From positions 1 to 45,884 of IMG/VR virus record IMGVR_UViG_3300030380_001336: a DNA stretch of 45,884 nt; one strand, written 5' to 3'. The DNA is from a virus. Both the position numbers and the translations under genes were made by a program. Positions 15,323 through 22,712 of the stretch are shown here, one piece after another. A model generated the notes under the pieces. It saw only the letters and a list, made by a program, of their open reading frames with translations, was not told the origin of the DNA and did not search any database. Numbering within the stretch: position 1 is the stretch's first letter; each line of letters starts with the position of its first letter.

Positions 15323-15744
15323 TATTCTATCTCCCATCTATAAAATATGTGGTCATTTATTCTTACAGTTCTGGTAAACTTCTCTGACCAGCTTGGTTTT
15401 ACATAATAAGCATGATAATGTGTTGCTCCATTTGTTACATCAAAAAGATACCCTTCCATAACAGCTTCAGCTATGTCTAATGAGAAACCCCAAGACAACA
15501 TATCATCAATCTTTTCTGGTTTACCATCGCACCAAAATGTAAACTGGCATTCCCATTTTATGGGTTTAGTATTATCCCAGCTATAATAGTTACCCTGTTT
15601 TACAACATCACAAACATTATCTGGATAACGATGGTCATGTACTCGCTGTTGAATCGTCTGTGCAACTGCGATTCTGCCCACTGGTGGCTCTCCTCTAGCT
15701 TCAAAATAGATAGCAACAGCCATGCAAGTTATAGCATCAAACAT
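15322..15744 (-). CDS. SleB-type cell wall hydrolase
   Basis: 140 aa, ATG 15744. The N-terminal AVAIYFEARGEPPVGRIAVAQTIQQRV carries the catalytic Glu (E15 in YFEARGE) of the Hydrolase_2/SleB family. VCDVVKQG...QFTFWCDGKP, GATHYHAYYVKPSWS and a final INDHIFYRW complete the family pattern. The enzyme cleaves peptidoglycan glycan strands. No signal peptide is visible, so export would need a holin or leak. It is notable that it lies in the early/replication region, 11 kb away from the lysozyme in the lysis module. Confidence 0.92.
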   Translation of the reverse strand: MFDAITCMAVAIYFEARGEPPVGRIAVAQTIQQRVHDHRYPDNVCDVVKQGNYYSWDNTKPIKWECQFTFWCDGKPEKIDDMLSWGFSLDIAEAVMEGYLFDVTNGATHYHAYYVKPSWSEKFTRTVRINDHIFYRWEIE

Positions 15745-16858
15745 TTGTCTTACCTTCTCGACCTCTTAGAAAGTAATCATGCTCAATGATACCATTCTTT
15801 TTACTGCCAACTTTCATAGGTTGAATCCATATTCTATTACCATCTGGCTTTCTTCTCCAGTGTCCTCTTCTCATGTGTTCTGCTTTAGGACTACCCATAC
15901 CACTGATAATACCTTTATAAACTTTTCTGATATTGGGTTTTGGTAAATCAATCGTAACAAGTTTTAAAGTGTGCTTTGGTGCAATCACTCCGTATCTTGT
16001 ATGGGTTATTTTAGGATTTGTTTTAGCATTGTTATAAACGATATGGTCATAATTAAGTGTACCCAATATAGCGATTATAAGTCTTAAATCACCCTCCATA
16101 GCTTTTAAATCTGATTCAACTTGCTTACTCATAAGTTCATGGTCAAATCCAGTGCCAAATTGCTTGTCAGTTAAAAACATTTCCATTCCAAGACTTTGAG
16201 CAGTTTCAACTCTATTCTGAAACCAATTAAATGACATACGTTCCTTCTTTTCTGCAAGTTGCATAGCTTCTGAATAATTATTGCCCAACAAACTGCTCAC
16301 TGTTTTCTTTTGAGATAATTCTAGAAGTTTTTTATCGTGAATGCTGACATTTCTTTCCCAATCAGTATTCTGTCTAAAATCATCACCAAACTCTTCATCA
16401 TTAGAAAAGTAAAAGCCATTAGAAACACAAACTATTTTGCCATTCTCAAAGTTTTTATCAGCACCATACATTGTGTAAAAAAACTGGTCATTAATCTTTT
16501 GTATGTGATAACCCATCTTAGCAAATGTTTCACCAATTTTGCCTTCCATTGAATTGAGCCTAAAAACCTCATCCCACTCAATCCACATATTATTAAAAGG
16601 TGGTATTGCTCTTTTACCTAATTCAACTAATTTTCTAGGACTTTGTTGTGAAAGCTGATTAGCTACTTCTAATAATTTATTATCAATAAAAAATTTTTGA
16701 GCATCAACTAACTCTCTTCTAGCTTTTCTAGATGCCATCATAGCATTCTTGTTTGTGTCTCTCCTACCAGCTTTTTTATTAGTGCAGTAAGCAAAAACAC
16801 CCCTGTCTGGATTTGATAATCCAGCTAAAACTTGATTTGCAAATAATATTTCTGACAT
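15737..16858 (-). CDS. Conserved-looking phage protein, unknown function
   Basis: 373 aa, ATG 16858. The N-terminus has NKKAGRRDTNKNAMMASRKARREL; the middle is charged and helical; the C-terminus has a distinctive basic-aromatic segment (KAEHMRRGHWRRKPDGNRIW, then GIIEHDYFLRG). HxRRGHWRR...RIWV-type ends recur in uncharacterised proteins of early regions of alphaproteobacterial and marine phages, suggesting nucleic-acid contact. No nucleotide-binding or nuclease motif is evident. It ends 8 nt inside the SleB gene. Confidence 0.75.
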   Translation of the reverse strand: MSEILFANQVLAGLSNPDRGVFAYCTNKKAGRRDTNKNAMMASRKARRELVDAQKFFIDNKLLEVANQLSQQSPRKLVELGKRAIPPFNNMWIEWDEVFRLNSMEGKIGETFAKMGYHIQKINDQFFYTMYGADKNFENGKIVCVSNGFYFSNDEEFGDDFRQNTDWERNVSIHDKKLLELSQKKTVSSLLGNNYSEAMQLAEKKERMSFNWFQNRVETAQSLGMEMFLTDKQFGTGFDHELMSKQVESDLKAMEGDLRLIIAILGTLNYDHIVYNNAKTNPKITHTRYGVIAPKHTLKLVTIDLPKPNIRKVYKGIISGMGSPKAEHMRRGHWRRKPDGNRIWIQPMKVGSKKNGIIEHDYFLRGREGKTNV

Positions 16859-16859
16859 A

Positions 16860-17294
16860 TTATCCTCTCCTATTTAACTTTGTAAATTTATGAATATCTA
16901 TATGACAAGTTGGCTCGTAATCTTGCCAATCATTTCGGTCAAATCGACCACCCATTTTCGTAGTAAATTCAACATCTATATTAACAAATGCTGTTATGTC
17001 AGTAAAACCGACAACTAAAAAACATTTCTTACCAGTAACAGATGTTAAGTGCCTACCAGCTAATATTTTACCAAGTGAAATCATGTAAGTGCTGTAAGTA
17101 GAGATTGTATTATTTCTTTTTTTAATCTCAGCAAAAGCAACAACTTCATCTTTTCTAAGTAATGCATAATCTAACTTGTACTGGATAGGCAGTTTGCAAA
17201 AGGAAACATCCCAGCTATGAGATATTTCCTTAACAATGATGTCCTCATTATGAAGGTCAGTTTTAGTTTCTCGATGTCTAAGATTTTTTAACAT
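16860..17294 (-). CDS. Putative PD-(D/E)XK nuclease
   Basis: 144 aa, ATG 17294 (weak ribosome site, 17-nt overlap with the gene upstream). The N-terminus contains an acidic Glu in HNEDIIVKEISHSWDV, then YKLDYALLRKDEVVAFAEIKKRNN, where Asp in LDYAL and Glu-x-Lys in AEIKKR match the D...ExK nuclease core with strand patterns on each side. VTGKKCFLVVGFTD is a plausible following strand. The N-terminal helix-strand order also fits VRR-NUC/Holliday resolvase-like folds. Function inferred from these residues only. Confidence 0.6.
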   Translation of the reverse strand: MLKNLRHRETKTDLHNEDIIVKEISHSWDVSFCKLPIQYKLDYALLRKDEVVAFAEIKKRNNTISTYSTYMISLGKILAGRHLTSVTGKKCFLVVGFTDITAFVNIDVEFTTKMGGRFDRNDWQDYEPTCHIDIHKFTKLNRRG

Positions 17295-17478
17295 AAATAA
17301 TTCTTTTAACTTGACTAATAGTTAAATTAAAATGCTCTGCAACATCCTTAACACCAAACTTTCTATGAACTGTAGTCTTGCGATGAGTTCCACTTTTTTC
17401 AGTGTATTTAAAATTTCCCTTATTTTCATCGTAATAAGACTTTACGTTGTTAACAAATTCATCTGAAAATCTGGTCAT
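17278..17478 (-). CDS. Small helix-turn-helix protein
   Basis: About 66 aa from ATG 17478, which overlaps the previous TGA as TGATG; TTG 17481 is an alternative. A basic N-terminal half (FKYTEKSGTHRKTTVHRKFG) leads to GVKDVAEHFNLTISQVKRIIY (about 41-61), a well-formed helix-turn-helix of the sigma-70 region 4/DeoR type. It probably binds DNA as a small regulator. Target unknown. Confidence 0.7.
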   Translation of the reverse strand: MTRFSDEFVNNVKSYYDENKGNFKYTEKSGTHRKTTVHRKFGVKDVAEHFNLTISQVKRIIYVKKS

Positions 17479-17900
17479 CAAACATCTACCACTTCATAGG
17501 TTTTGCCTTTGATAGACAATATTCTGTAAACAATAATTGTCTGTCTCTTTTTACCTCTACCAATTACTTTTGGCATTGGTATTCTATTTGTTTTGGCATA
17601 ACGTATAGCCGATTTTAATTCACGAACTGATACTGTTCCAAAATTAGGCAGTGCATCACATACCTTTTTGATTTTACCAAATGTATCAAAACCTCTTCTG
17701 ACATATTGAATGACTTCGTAAGCTAATTTGCTTTTAAAGTTAGCAGTTAATTTTCTGCATTCTTTATGTACTTCAGAAAAATCTTTCACAAATTGCTTAT
17801 GTGAATTTGATACCTCAGTATTTTTATTACCAATATAATGAATGCATTCTGGATTTTTCCTATCAAGAAATGCTGGAATTGGTGGCATAATAGCTTCCAT
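17478..17900 (-). CDS. Hypothetical early protein
   Basis: 140 aa, ATG 17900 with AGGAG 6 nt upstream. N-terminus PPIPAFLDRKNPECIHYIGN; helical middle; C-terminus basic and beta-like (RIPMPKVIGRGKKRQTIIVYRILS, then GKTYEVVDV). The region KVCDALPNFGTVSVRELKSAIRYAKTNRI might be a winged-helix-like DNA-binding unit: helix, turn, recognition helix and basic wing. No family name can be given. Confidence 0.65.
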   Translation of the reverse strand: MEAIMPPIPAFLDRKNPECIHYIGNKNTEVSNSHKQFVKDFSEVHKECRKLTANFKSKLAYEVIQYVRRGFDTFGKIKKVCDALPNFGTVSVRELKSAIRYAKTNRIPMPKVIGRGKKRQTIIVYRILSIKGKTYEVVDV

Positions 17901-18033
17901 AATTATCTCCTATATGATTATTGTAACATTTATCATTTAATGCACAGAGCAGTACCATAGCCATGTACAAGCTAAACATGAGAGCCGTAAATAATACGGC
18001 TTCCACGATACCTTTTAAAATCTCTCTAAACAT
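17863..18033 (-). CDS. Small single-pass membrane protein
   Basis: About 56 aa from ATG 18033, preceded by GAGGTGG and overlapping the upstream stop by 8 nt. Residues 8-32 (GIVEAVLFTALMFSLYMAMVLL) form one hydrophobic helix, followed by a polar Asn/Tyr/Ser-rich tail whose end overlaps the next gene by 38 nt. Early phage membrane peptides of this size may alter the host envelope. Function unknown. Confidence 0.6.
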   Translation of the reverse strand: MFREILKGIVEAVLFTALMFSLYMAMVLLCALNDKCYNNHIGDNYGSYYATNSSIS

Positions 18034-18838
18034 TATAACCACCTCGCATTTTAAGACATGACATTTCAACAAGCTCTGCATTCTTCACAAAATAAACATT
18101 AGTTTGGCTAATGCTAAATGGCTTATCTTTAGGTTGATATTCTTTATGAGATTTAATCTTTGCTGTAAACTTTACAACATCACCTTCTTCACAAGCATAA
18201 CCATCACCCTTATATTTTAAGTAAAATGGTGCTGAACCAGAAAAGTTTGTGAATACATTACCATTATCATCAACAAGAGTGGTCAATGTAGAACTACCCC
18301 ATTGAGTATCAAAATGCATTTTAGATAAAATCTTTGCAGTGACTTCTATCTTGTCACCAACACTACCAACAAATTTTGATTTTAAACTTTGGATGTTGTT
18401 CATGCCTTTCTTAACAGACCATTTAAGTGACCTAATAAGTTTACACTCTGCCCAGACCATTTCTCTTTTGGTCTTTTGAGCAAGTCTAATAATCTTTTCT
18501 CTCTCTACTTCATCCCAATCAATGCCTGTTTCCGTATAGTCATTGAGCTTATCAGCTTCATGTACAATAAGGTTAACATCTCTATCAGAATATAACTCGT
18601 GAAATTTAGCTTTAGCTTTCCCCAAATCTCTGGAAAGATTTCTGCAATAATCTAATGCCCAATTTACAGAACCAACAAAGTTACCATTCTCATTTGTGTA
18701 GCCATTCCACTTTGCGTATCTGTAATAAAGACAATAGATTTTAGAACCCATGCCATTTGTAGAAATTACATAGGTAGGTTTAGTTTTATCTATATTAAGA
18801 AACTGCTTTATTGTAGCTTTTGAAGTTTTAGAAATCAT
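18026..18838 (-). CDS. Unknown protein with C-terminal OB-like region
   Basis: About 270 aa from ATG 18838 with GGTGAG upstream; the frame extends to 18907 but that part lies in the preceding gene. An N-terminal segment (KPTYVISTNGMGSKIYCLYYRYAKWNGY), a helical middle with coiled-coil character, and a C-terminal beta region about 180-255 (GDKIEVTAKILSKM, TTLVDDNGNVFTNFSG, EEGDVVKFTAKIKSHKEYQ) that looks like an OB-fold. The VKFTAKIKSHKEY strand is often seen in phage single-strand-binding-like or metabolic proteins. Nucleic-acid binding is a hypothesis. Confidence 0.65.
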   Translation of the reverse strand: MISKTSKATIKQFLNIDKTKPTYVISTNGMGSKIYCLYYRYAKWNGYTNENGNFVGSVNWALDYCRNLSRDLGKAKAKFHELYSDRDVNLIVHEADKLNDYTETGIDWDEVEREKIIRLAQKTKREMVWAECKLIRSLKWSVKKGMNNIQSLKSKFVGSVGDKIEVTAKILSKMHFDTQWGSSTLTTLVDDNGNVFTNFSGSAPFYLKYKGDGYACEEGDVVKFTAKIKSHKEYQPKDKPFSISQTNVYFVKNAELVEMSCLKMRGGYNV

Positions 18839-18839
18839 A

Positions 18840-19037
18840 TTACTCACCCCCAAAAGTAGAGTCATAATAAGTTTGAACAAAAGAAACTGCATCATTTTTT
18901 GTTTCAAAAATTGGCATATCTTCTGTCATTAATTCACCATCAGCAAAAACAAACCATAGCTTTTGAGTTCTTGAAGTAAAATCTCTTGCCACTGTATATG
19001 TTACTAATGGAAGTGTTGTTTCAATTAAATTTGTCAT
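18840..19037 (-). CDS. Small hypothetical early protein
   Basis: 65 aa from ATG 19037. An in-frame ATG at 19070 would give 76 aa, but it lacks a ribosome site and lies at or before the start point predicted from the TATAAT-type boxes next to it. The sequence LPLVTYTVARDFTSRTQKLWFVFADGEL...DMPIFETKNDAVSFVQTYY suggests a compact alpha/beta fold. It is the first gene after site B and may begin a second early transcript. Confidence 0.65.
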   Translation of the reverse strand: MTNLIETTLPLVTYTVARDFTSRTQKLWFVFADGELMTEDMPIFETKNDAVSFVQTYYDSTFGGE

Positions 19038-19070
19038 ATTATTGCTTTCTCTATTTGTTGAACTTGCCAT

Positions 19071-19170
19071 TATAATTATATATTAAAGTACACAAATCAA
19101 GCACTAAATACCTTTTTTGTAGTTTATTTTATATACATTTATTCCAATATTTACCAAACAATTGATTTTA
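19071..19170. promoter_or_regulatory. Intergenic region with conserved element (site B) and candidate promoter
   Basis: This 100-bp AT-rich gap splits the early operon. TACCTTTTTTGTAGTTTA (19109-19126, plus strand) matches site A in 16 of 18 bases. On the minus strand TATAAT-type hexamers lie at 19080-19075 and 19074-19069, with TTGATT at 19100-19095; the 14-bp spacing is short. The element faces away from the gene at 19037, so here an operator role fits better than a core promoter. Confidence 0.55.
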
Positions 19171-19491
19171 TTAGATTTTTGTACGATTGTTAGCTTGTTG
19201 AGTTCTCCATGCTTCAATGACAGCTTCTGCTCCAACCCTTAAAAACTTCTGTTTTTCATCCTCAAACACTGCGATTCGCAAGGCTTCCAAATGCTTATGA
19301 TATTTTTCATCTGCATAGGCTTCTCTTTCTTGTGCAGATACTGGTTTATCAAGATGCTCCTTCATTATAAGAGCCTTCAGAGACTTTCTATATTCATCTA
19401 GGTATATTCTAGTGGCTCTGGCATTAGCTGACGTTCCAGCATTCTCTGTAAGCCATTGAACAGCCTTATCGACCTTATCATCATCTATCAT
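19171..19491 (-). CDS. Conserved phage early protein, unknown function
   Basis: About 106 aa from ATG 19491 (MIDDDKVDKAVQWLTENAG); the frame is open to 19656 but that part overlaps the HNH gene. All-helical with the recurring phage pattern NARATRIYLDEYRKSLKALIMKEH, QEREAYADEKYHKHLEAL and a C-terminal AVIEAWRTQQANNR. Homologous-looking proteins sit beside recombination or replication genes in many phages. Its neighbours here are an HNH protein, an SSB-like protein and an annealase, so a role in recombination or replication is likely. Confidence 0.78.
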   Translation of the reverse strand: MIDDDKVDKAVQWLTENAGTSANARATRIYLDEYRKSLKALIMKEHLDKPVSAQEREAYADEKYHKHLEALRIAVFEDEKQKFLRVGAEAVIEAWRTQQANNRTKI

Positions 19492-19816
19492 AAATTGTTC
19501 CCTTATTCTCTGGTGAAATTGTCCATAAATAAACAGCCACCATTTTTCCAAACTCTTTTGGAAGTTTATAATTAGTAAAAAATTTTTCTTCATCACCAAC
19601 TTTGTCGTGCAGTTCTGCATGATGATGATAGCAAAGTGGGATTGCATTCTTGTCATTAGCTTTTATTCCCATGCCACGAATGCCATTCCAAGGCTTGAGA
19701 AGGTGGTGAGCTTGTACACCACCCCCACAATATAAGTTAAAAGCTAAACAGCACTTATGACTTGCTACAAACTGCAAATGCTTTTTTGAAACAAACCTTG
19801 GCTGTTTAGGTATCAT
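19481..19816 (-). CDS. HNH/Ref-like (DUF968-type) nuclease
   Basis: 111 aa, ATG 19816 overlapping the previous stop as TAATG. RFVSKKHLQFVASHKCC at the start, then CGGGVQAHHLLKPWNGIRGMGIKAND, NAIPLCYHHHAELHDKVGDEE. The HH (37-38), Asn/Asp of KAND, HHH (64-66) and H70 match the HNH set of Ref/DUF968 proteins, recombination-linked nucleases that act with RecA or annealases. Cys at 22-23 and 30 may add a zinc site. It lies directly after the SSB-like gene. Confidence 0.87.
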   Translation of the reverse strand: MIPKQPRFVSKKHLQFVASHKCCLAFNLYCGGGVQAHHLLKPWNGIRGMGIKANDKNAIPLCYHHHAELHDKVGDEEKFFTNYKLPKEFGKMVAVYLWTISPENKGTIYDR

Positions 19817-20250
19817 TAGAATGGTATCTCATCATCTAAATCTGAAGAAATATTACTATTTTTGGTTTCTGGCAATTTTTCCTCTGGTTGTGTTGGTGGT
19901 GTCAACTTTTCGCCCTCAAACTTTTTAAGGCTTAAATTTAATCTTTTGTTGCCATCCATAGATTTTTGATTCCATCCAGAAAGAAGTCTGTTTTCAAGTG
20001 TCTGAAAAACATTAGCAACCCCCTGTGCATCTGGGTCTGTATCTTTGGATTTTTCTTTTTTCTTCAAAGTACCCATTGCAACATAAGTTTCCAGAATTTC
20101 TTCACCTAACTTATTCTTTCTTTTTACACCGATAATTCTTTTATCTTCACCATCGACATTAAGTTTGCCAGTGTGTGAAATAGTCCATTCATCAGTGTTT
20201 TTGAATAAAACCCCTTTATTGGTTTCATCATATTTTTTGACACTTTCCAT
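19816..20250 (-). CDS. SSB-like protein with acidic DDEIPF tail
   Basis: 144 aa, ATG 20250 directly abutting the annealase stop. The C-terminus ends DLDDEIPF, the classic acidic tip by which bacterial SSB recruits partner proteins, preceded by a Pro/Gly/Asn-poor but flexible linker (TPPTQPEEKLPETKNSN). Residues 10-110 show alternating strands (NTDEWTISHTGKLNV, DKRIIGVKRKNKLGEEILETYVAMGTLKKKE, NKRLNLSLKKFEGE) compatible with an OB-fold, but not a typical SSB signature. Its position beside Sak3-like and nuclease genes supports single-strand binding during recombination and replication. Confidence 0.72.
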   Translation of the reverse strand: MESVKKYDETNKGVLFKNTDEWTISHTGKLNVDGEDKRIIGVKRKNKLGEEILETYVAMGTLKKKEKSKDTDPDAQGVANVFQTLENRLLSGWNQKSMDGNKRLNLSLKKFEGEKLTPPTQPEEKLPETKNSNISSDLDDEIPF

Positions 20251-20727
20251 TTATTTATCTCCATTTCTTTGTTGAAAAGTTCCATCATAAAGGTCAAAAC
20301 CAAGTCCAAACATTGCTATGCATTTTACTAAGCACCTCATTTTGGTATCGTTAATATCTTTTGATGATGGATTATTTATTGATTGATTTCTGAAATCCAT
20401 GACAGGAAGCCACATTTCTCTTTCAACTCCATTAATTGTCACTATACAGTGAACAGAAGCACTTGTATCGGCATAATACATTACGTCATATAATTTGCCA
20501 TCTCTTTCAAATTCTTTAAATTTAAAAGTTGCATCTGGATATTTTTCCATTAGCTTTTTCCAACAAGCACTCCACTTGTAGTAGGAAAGTTTATAATCTT
20601 CCCACTTATCACCCACCTTTCTTTTGTGAGTTTTATACTCTACTTCTTCAACTGGTGTATCTTGATTTAAGTTTGACCAGATAAATCTGTATAGATTTGA
20701 CTTTGGTATTGAAACATTTTCTTCCAT
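20251..20727 (-). CDS. Single-strand annealing protein, Sak3/DUF1071-like
   Basis: 158 aa from ATG 20727, chosen for GGAG 6-7 nt upstream; earlier in-frame ATGs lie inside the nuclease gene. The family pattern is clear: KLSYYKWSACWKKLMEKYPDATFKF, DTSASVHCIVTINGVEREMWLPVMD and the C-terminal NDTKMRCLVKCIAMFGLGFDLY. DUF1071/Sak3 proteins anneal complementary single strands in phage recombination and partner with an exonuclease, here the gene just upstream. Length fits the short members of the family. Confidence 0.88.
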   Translation of the reverse strand: MEENVSIPKSNLYRFIWSNLNQDTPVEEVEYKTHKRKVGDKWEDYKLSYYKWSACWKKLMEKYPDATFKFKEFERDGKLYDVMYYADTSASVHCIVTINGVEREMWLPVMDFRNQSINNPSSKDINDTKMRCLVKCIAMFGLGFDLYDGTFQQRNGDK

Positions 20728-20729
20728 AT

Positions 20730-21506
20730 TTATCTCCATATCTCTTTGGCTTTTAGTTTCATATTTTCTGACCACATCCATGAATCGTAGTCTGGATAGA
20801 CTAAGGATGCTAATTCTTCTTTATCATTGCTGATAGACAAGAATTTCTGAATAGCGAAACAAATCTGTTTAGTTTGCTCACTATAATACTGTAATTCTTT
20901 TTTACTATATTCAAACCCTTGAAACTTTGTTGGGGTTACATAATACAAAGAACAGTTTTTATCTTGATAAGCCATTTGATACATAGCTAACTGTCTTTTA
21001 TGCCCTTCAGAAGGCTCTGAGGGCATTCTAAGAGTGGTTTTAAGGTCTATTACATCATCATTAGTAATAAAATCTGTATAGCCTATAAATGGCACTGGTA
21101 AATCCCAGATGTTTAAAAATATCTTCTGCTGATACTGATTGAAGTTTTTACAATCTACAAATAAGTAGAGCATATTGTGAAAGTATTTAAAAAGTTTATC
21201 AGCTTCTTTCTGAACCTTTTCATCATCTAAATCAAAACCTTCTGCTACACATTCCTCATTGAATTTTTTATGTAGCACATGATGCTCTACATATTTACTG
21301 CCAGAACGTATTTCATCATCATTACTTTTTATTAGATTTAAACAATGCTCCAGAACATTACCTCTGATAGCACTTGGACTTGTTTCATCCCTCATCTTGA
21401 AAAGATATTGTGCTATCCACTTTGCTTTATCAGTTACAAATAAATTTATATTACTTGCTGATAGATGGCTTATGCCATGAACCTCAAAAGGATTATTAGA
21501 TGCCAT
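20730..21506 (-). CDS. RecB/Cas4-like PD-(D/E)XK exonuclease
   Basis: 258 aa, ATG 21506 with GGAGA upstream. Motif series: ISHLSASNINLFVTDKAKWIAQYLF at the start, SAIRGNVLEHCLN (RGxxxE), FIGYTDFITNDDVIDLKTT (Asp and DLKT, the D-x-K core) and HKRQLAMYQMAYQ (the QxxxY motif). This is the lambda-exonuclease/AddB/Cas4-like arrangement lacking the four-Cys iron-sulphur set. It would resect double-strand ends to feed the Sak3-like annealase encoded next. Confidence 0.88.
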   Translation of the reverse strand: MASNNPFEVHGISHLSASNINLFVTDKAKWIAQYLFKMRDETSPSAIRGNVLEHCLNLIKSNDDEIRSGSKYVEHHVLHKKFNEECVAEGFDLDDEKVQKEADKLFKYFHNMLYLFVDCKNFNQYQQKIFLNIWDLPVPFIGYTDFITNDDVIDLKTTLRMPSEPSEGHKRQLAMYQMAYQDKNCSLYYVTPTKFQGFEYSKKELQYYSEQTKQICFAIQKFLSISNDKEELASLVYPDYDSWMWSENMKLKAKEIWR

Positions 21507-21732
21507 AATCTTCTCCTATTTTTATACGAAGTTCTTTGATTGCTTTGGTAAACTTATCACGACACTCTTCTGGTATTTCACCTTTTACCCACATATCGTT
21601 GATTTGATATCTACCCATTGATAATCCATGCAGTGCTAATTCTACTGCATATCTCTCTGGATTATTTTTTGATAATTTTCTGTGCATTTCAGATTGATAT
21701 TTAAACGGCTTTTGAGTTTGTAATTTTATCAT
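21496..21732 (-). CDS. Small hypothetical early protein
   Basis: 78 aa, ATG 21732 overlapping the upstream stop as TAATG. Basic, helical (KYQSEMHRKLSKNNPERYAVELALHG, KFTKAIKELRIKIG). It precedes the exonuclease gene with an 11-nt overlap. No family recognised; possibly a cofactor of the recombination pair. Confidence 0.65.
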   Translation of the reverse strand: MIKLQTQKPFKYQSEMHRKLSKNNPERYAVELALHGLSMGRYQINDMWVKGEIPEECRDKFTKAIKELRIKIGEDYGI

Positions 21733-21995
21733 TATTTTCCCCTTTTGGTTAATTCACTCATAATTGGAAATTTTGTGTCGAATCTTGTAGCTTCACTACC
21801 TTGAACATCACCATCGAATATTTCATATCGCCATTCTACTGTGTTATATCTCTGACTTTTCCAGACAGAACCAACAGGCTCATTTTTATAAAAAACTACA
21901 TATTCAGATACACCAGACCAAAGAGCATGATTTCTTTGGTTTTTTGTTTCATAACCACTACTAGGTCTTTTAAATTTTATATCTTCAAGTTTCAT
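21732..21995 (-). CDS. Small hypothetical early protein
   Basis: About 87 aa from ATG 21995, chosen for the purine-rich GGGGGGAAG immediately upstream; the longer reading to 22052 overlaps the previous gene. The sequence (YVVFYKNEPVGSVWKSQRYNTVEWRYEIFDGDV) is beta-rich with many aromatics, and the start resembles small acquired-domain phage proteins. Function unknown. Confidence 0.65.
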   Translation of the reverse strand: MKLEDIKFKRPSSGYETKNQRNHALWSGVSEYVVFYKNEPVGSVWKSQRYNTVEWRYEIFDGDVQGSEATRFDTKFPIMSELTKRGK

Positions 21996-22005
21996 TACTT
22001 CCCCC

Positions 22006-22332
22006 CTAAACTGATTTAATGAATTTGTAGAGATGGTCACGAAGGCTTTCATAATGAACTTGTGACCTATGATATCTTATTAGTTGCTCTTCTGTTAGAC
22101 CACCAAGTTTGACAGTTTTATCGTTTGATGGAAATTCAAATTTGCTCCACTGCTCTATAAGATTACCAGTTGAGGGATTTCTGATGTAATGTTTTGATAA
22201 ACTTTGTGAAGAAAATCTTTTGATTAGTTTTTGTAATTGTTCCTCAAACTTTTCAAAATTAAGTTTTTCTCTAGCTTCTTCTCGCTCTTCTAAAGTTGGA
22301 AGTTTAGCACTTTCCTGTTTAATATTGTCCAT
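22006..22332 (-). CDS. First gene of the early operon, unknown
   Basis: 108 aa, ATG 22332. Highly charged and helical (TLEEREEAREKLNFEKFEEQLQKLIKRF), then a Ser/Tyr region (SLSKHYIRNPSTGNLIEQWSKFE) and LGGLTEEQLIRYHRSQVHYESLRDHLYKF. No catalytic or membrane motif. It is the first gene downstream of site C and its promoter-like sequence, so it is likely among the earliest expressed. Confidence 0.7.
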   Translation of the reverse strand: MDNIKQESAKLPTLEEREEAREKLNFEKFEEQLQKLIKRFSSQSLSKHYIRNPSTGNLIEQWSKFEFPSNDKTVKLGGLTEEQLIRYHRSQVHYESLRDHLYKFIKSV

Positions 22333-22375
22333 TTTGAACTCGCTTTCTTTATACTTTGTTATTTGTGTTTTTTAA

Positions 22376-22430
22376 CTATGCTTACTTATATAAACTATTT
22401 TTTAGGTATTTCAACTACAAAATGTAGTTT
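22376..22430 (-). promoter_or_regulatory. Early promoter/operator region with conserved element (site C)
   Basis: On the minus strand, TACCTAAAAAATAGTTTA (22408-22391) is flanked exactly by TTGAAA upstream and TATAAG downstream, giving a sigma-70-like -35/-10 pair with an 18-bp spacer that is the element itself. Immediately upstream lies a perfect 17-bp palindrome AACTACA-AAA-TGTAGTT (22413-22429). The early ATG at 22332 is 59 nt further. The combination reads as a repressible early promoter. Confidence 0.68.
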
Positions 22431-22443
22431 AATAAAAATTAAT

Positions 22444-22473
22444 AAAAAAACCCCCACCGAAGTAGGGGTTTAG
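22444..22473 (-). terminator. Rho-independent terminator with UUCG tetraloop
   Basis: On the minus strand AAACCCC-U-AC-UUCG-GU-G-GGGGUUU forms a stem capped by a C(UUCG)G tetraloop, followed by a U-run (22450-22444). It lies directly after the gene ending at 22476 and just upstream of site C, so it insulates the early promoter from transcription coming from the right. Confidence 0.92.
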
Positions 22474-22475
22474 TA

Positions 22476-22700
22476 TTACACTATTTGGAAATAGCCAAAG
22501 TTTGCAATATAATCGATGTCATCTTGGACAACTTTGATGGTTTGTTTATATCCATCAACAAATTTGCCATCAATGAATTTGCCTTGACTTTTTAATCTTT
22601 CAACTACTTTTAAAGCAGAAGTCTTATCTTTGAATACTTTATTTCCAAAGATGGTTTCAGTATATTGTTTGTCAATAACAATTACCCAACATTTTTTCAT
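22476..22700 (-). CDS. Small single-gene unit protein, unknown
   Basis: 74 aa from ATG 22700, with GGAGA just upstream; ATG 22712 overlaps that site. Compact alpha/beta sequence (KKCWVIVIDKQYTETIFGNKVFKDKTSALKVVERLKSQGKFIDG, IKVVQDDIDYIANFGYFQ). It has its own promoter-like region and terminator, so it is separately controlled. Small separately expressed phage proteins can be early host-takeover factors; here that is only suggested by layout. Confidence 0.72.
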   Translation of the reverse strand: MKKCWVIVIDKQYTETIFGNKVFKDKTSALKVVERLKSQGKFIDGKFVDGYKQTIKVVQDDIDYIANFGYFQIV

Positions 22701-22712
22701 ATCATTCTCCAT

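Noticed and set aside
18839-18907. Hydrophobic leader on the 18026-18838 protein
   Set aside because: It looks like a signal sequence but lies in another gene's frame; a good ribosome site directly precedes ATG 18838.
19492-19656. Longer N-terminus for the gene ending at 19171
   Set aside because: The extra 55 residues lie wholly within the HNH gene and have no ribosome site; MIDDDKVDKA is the natural family start.
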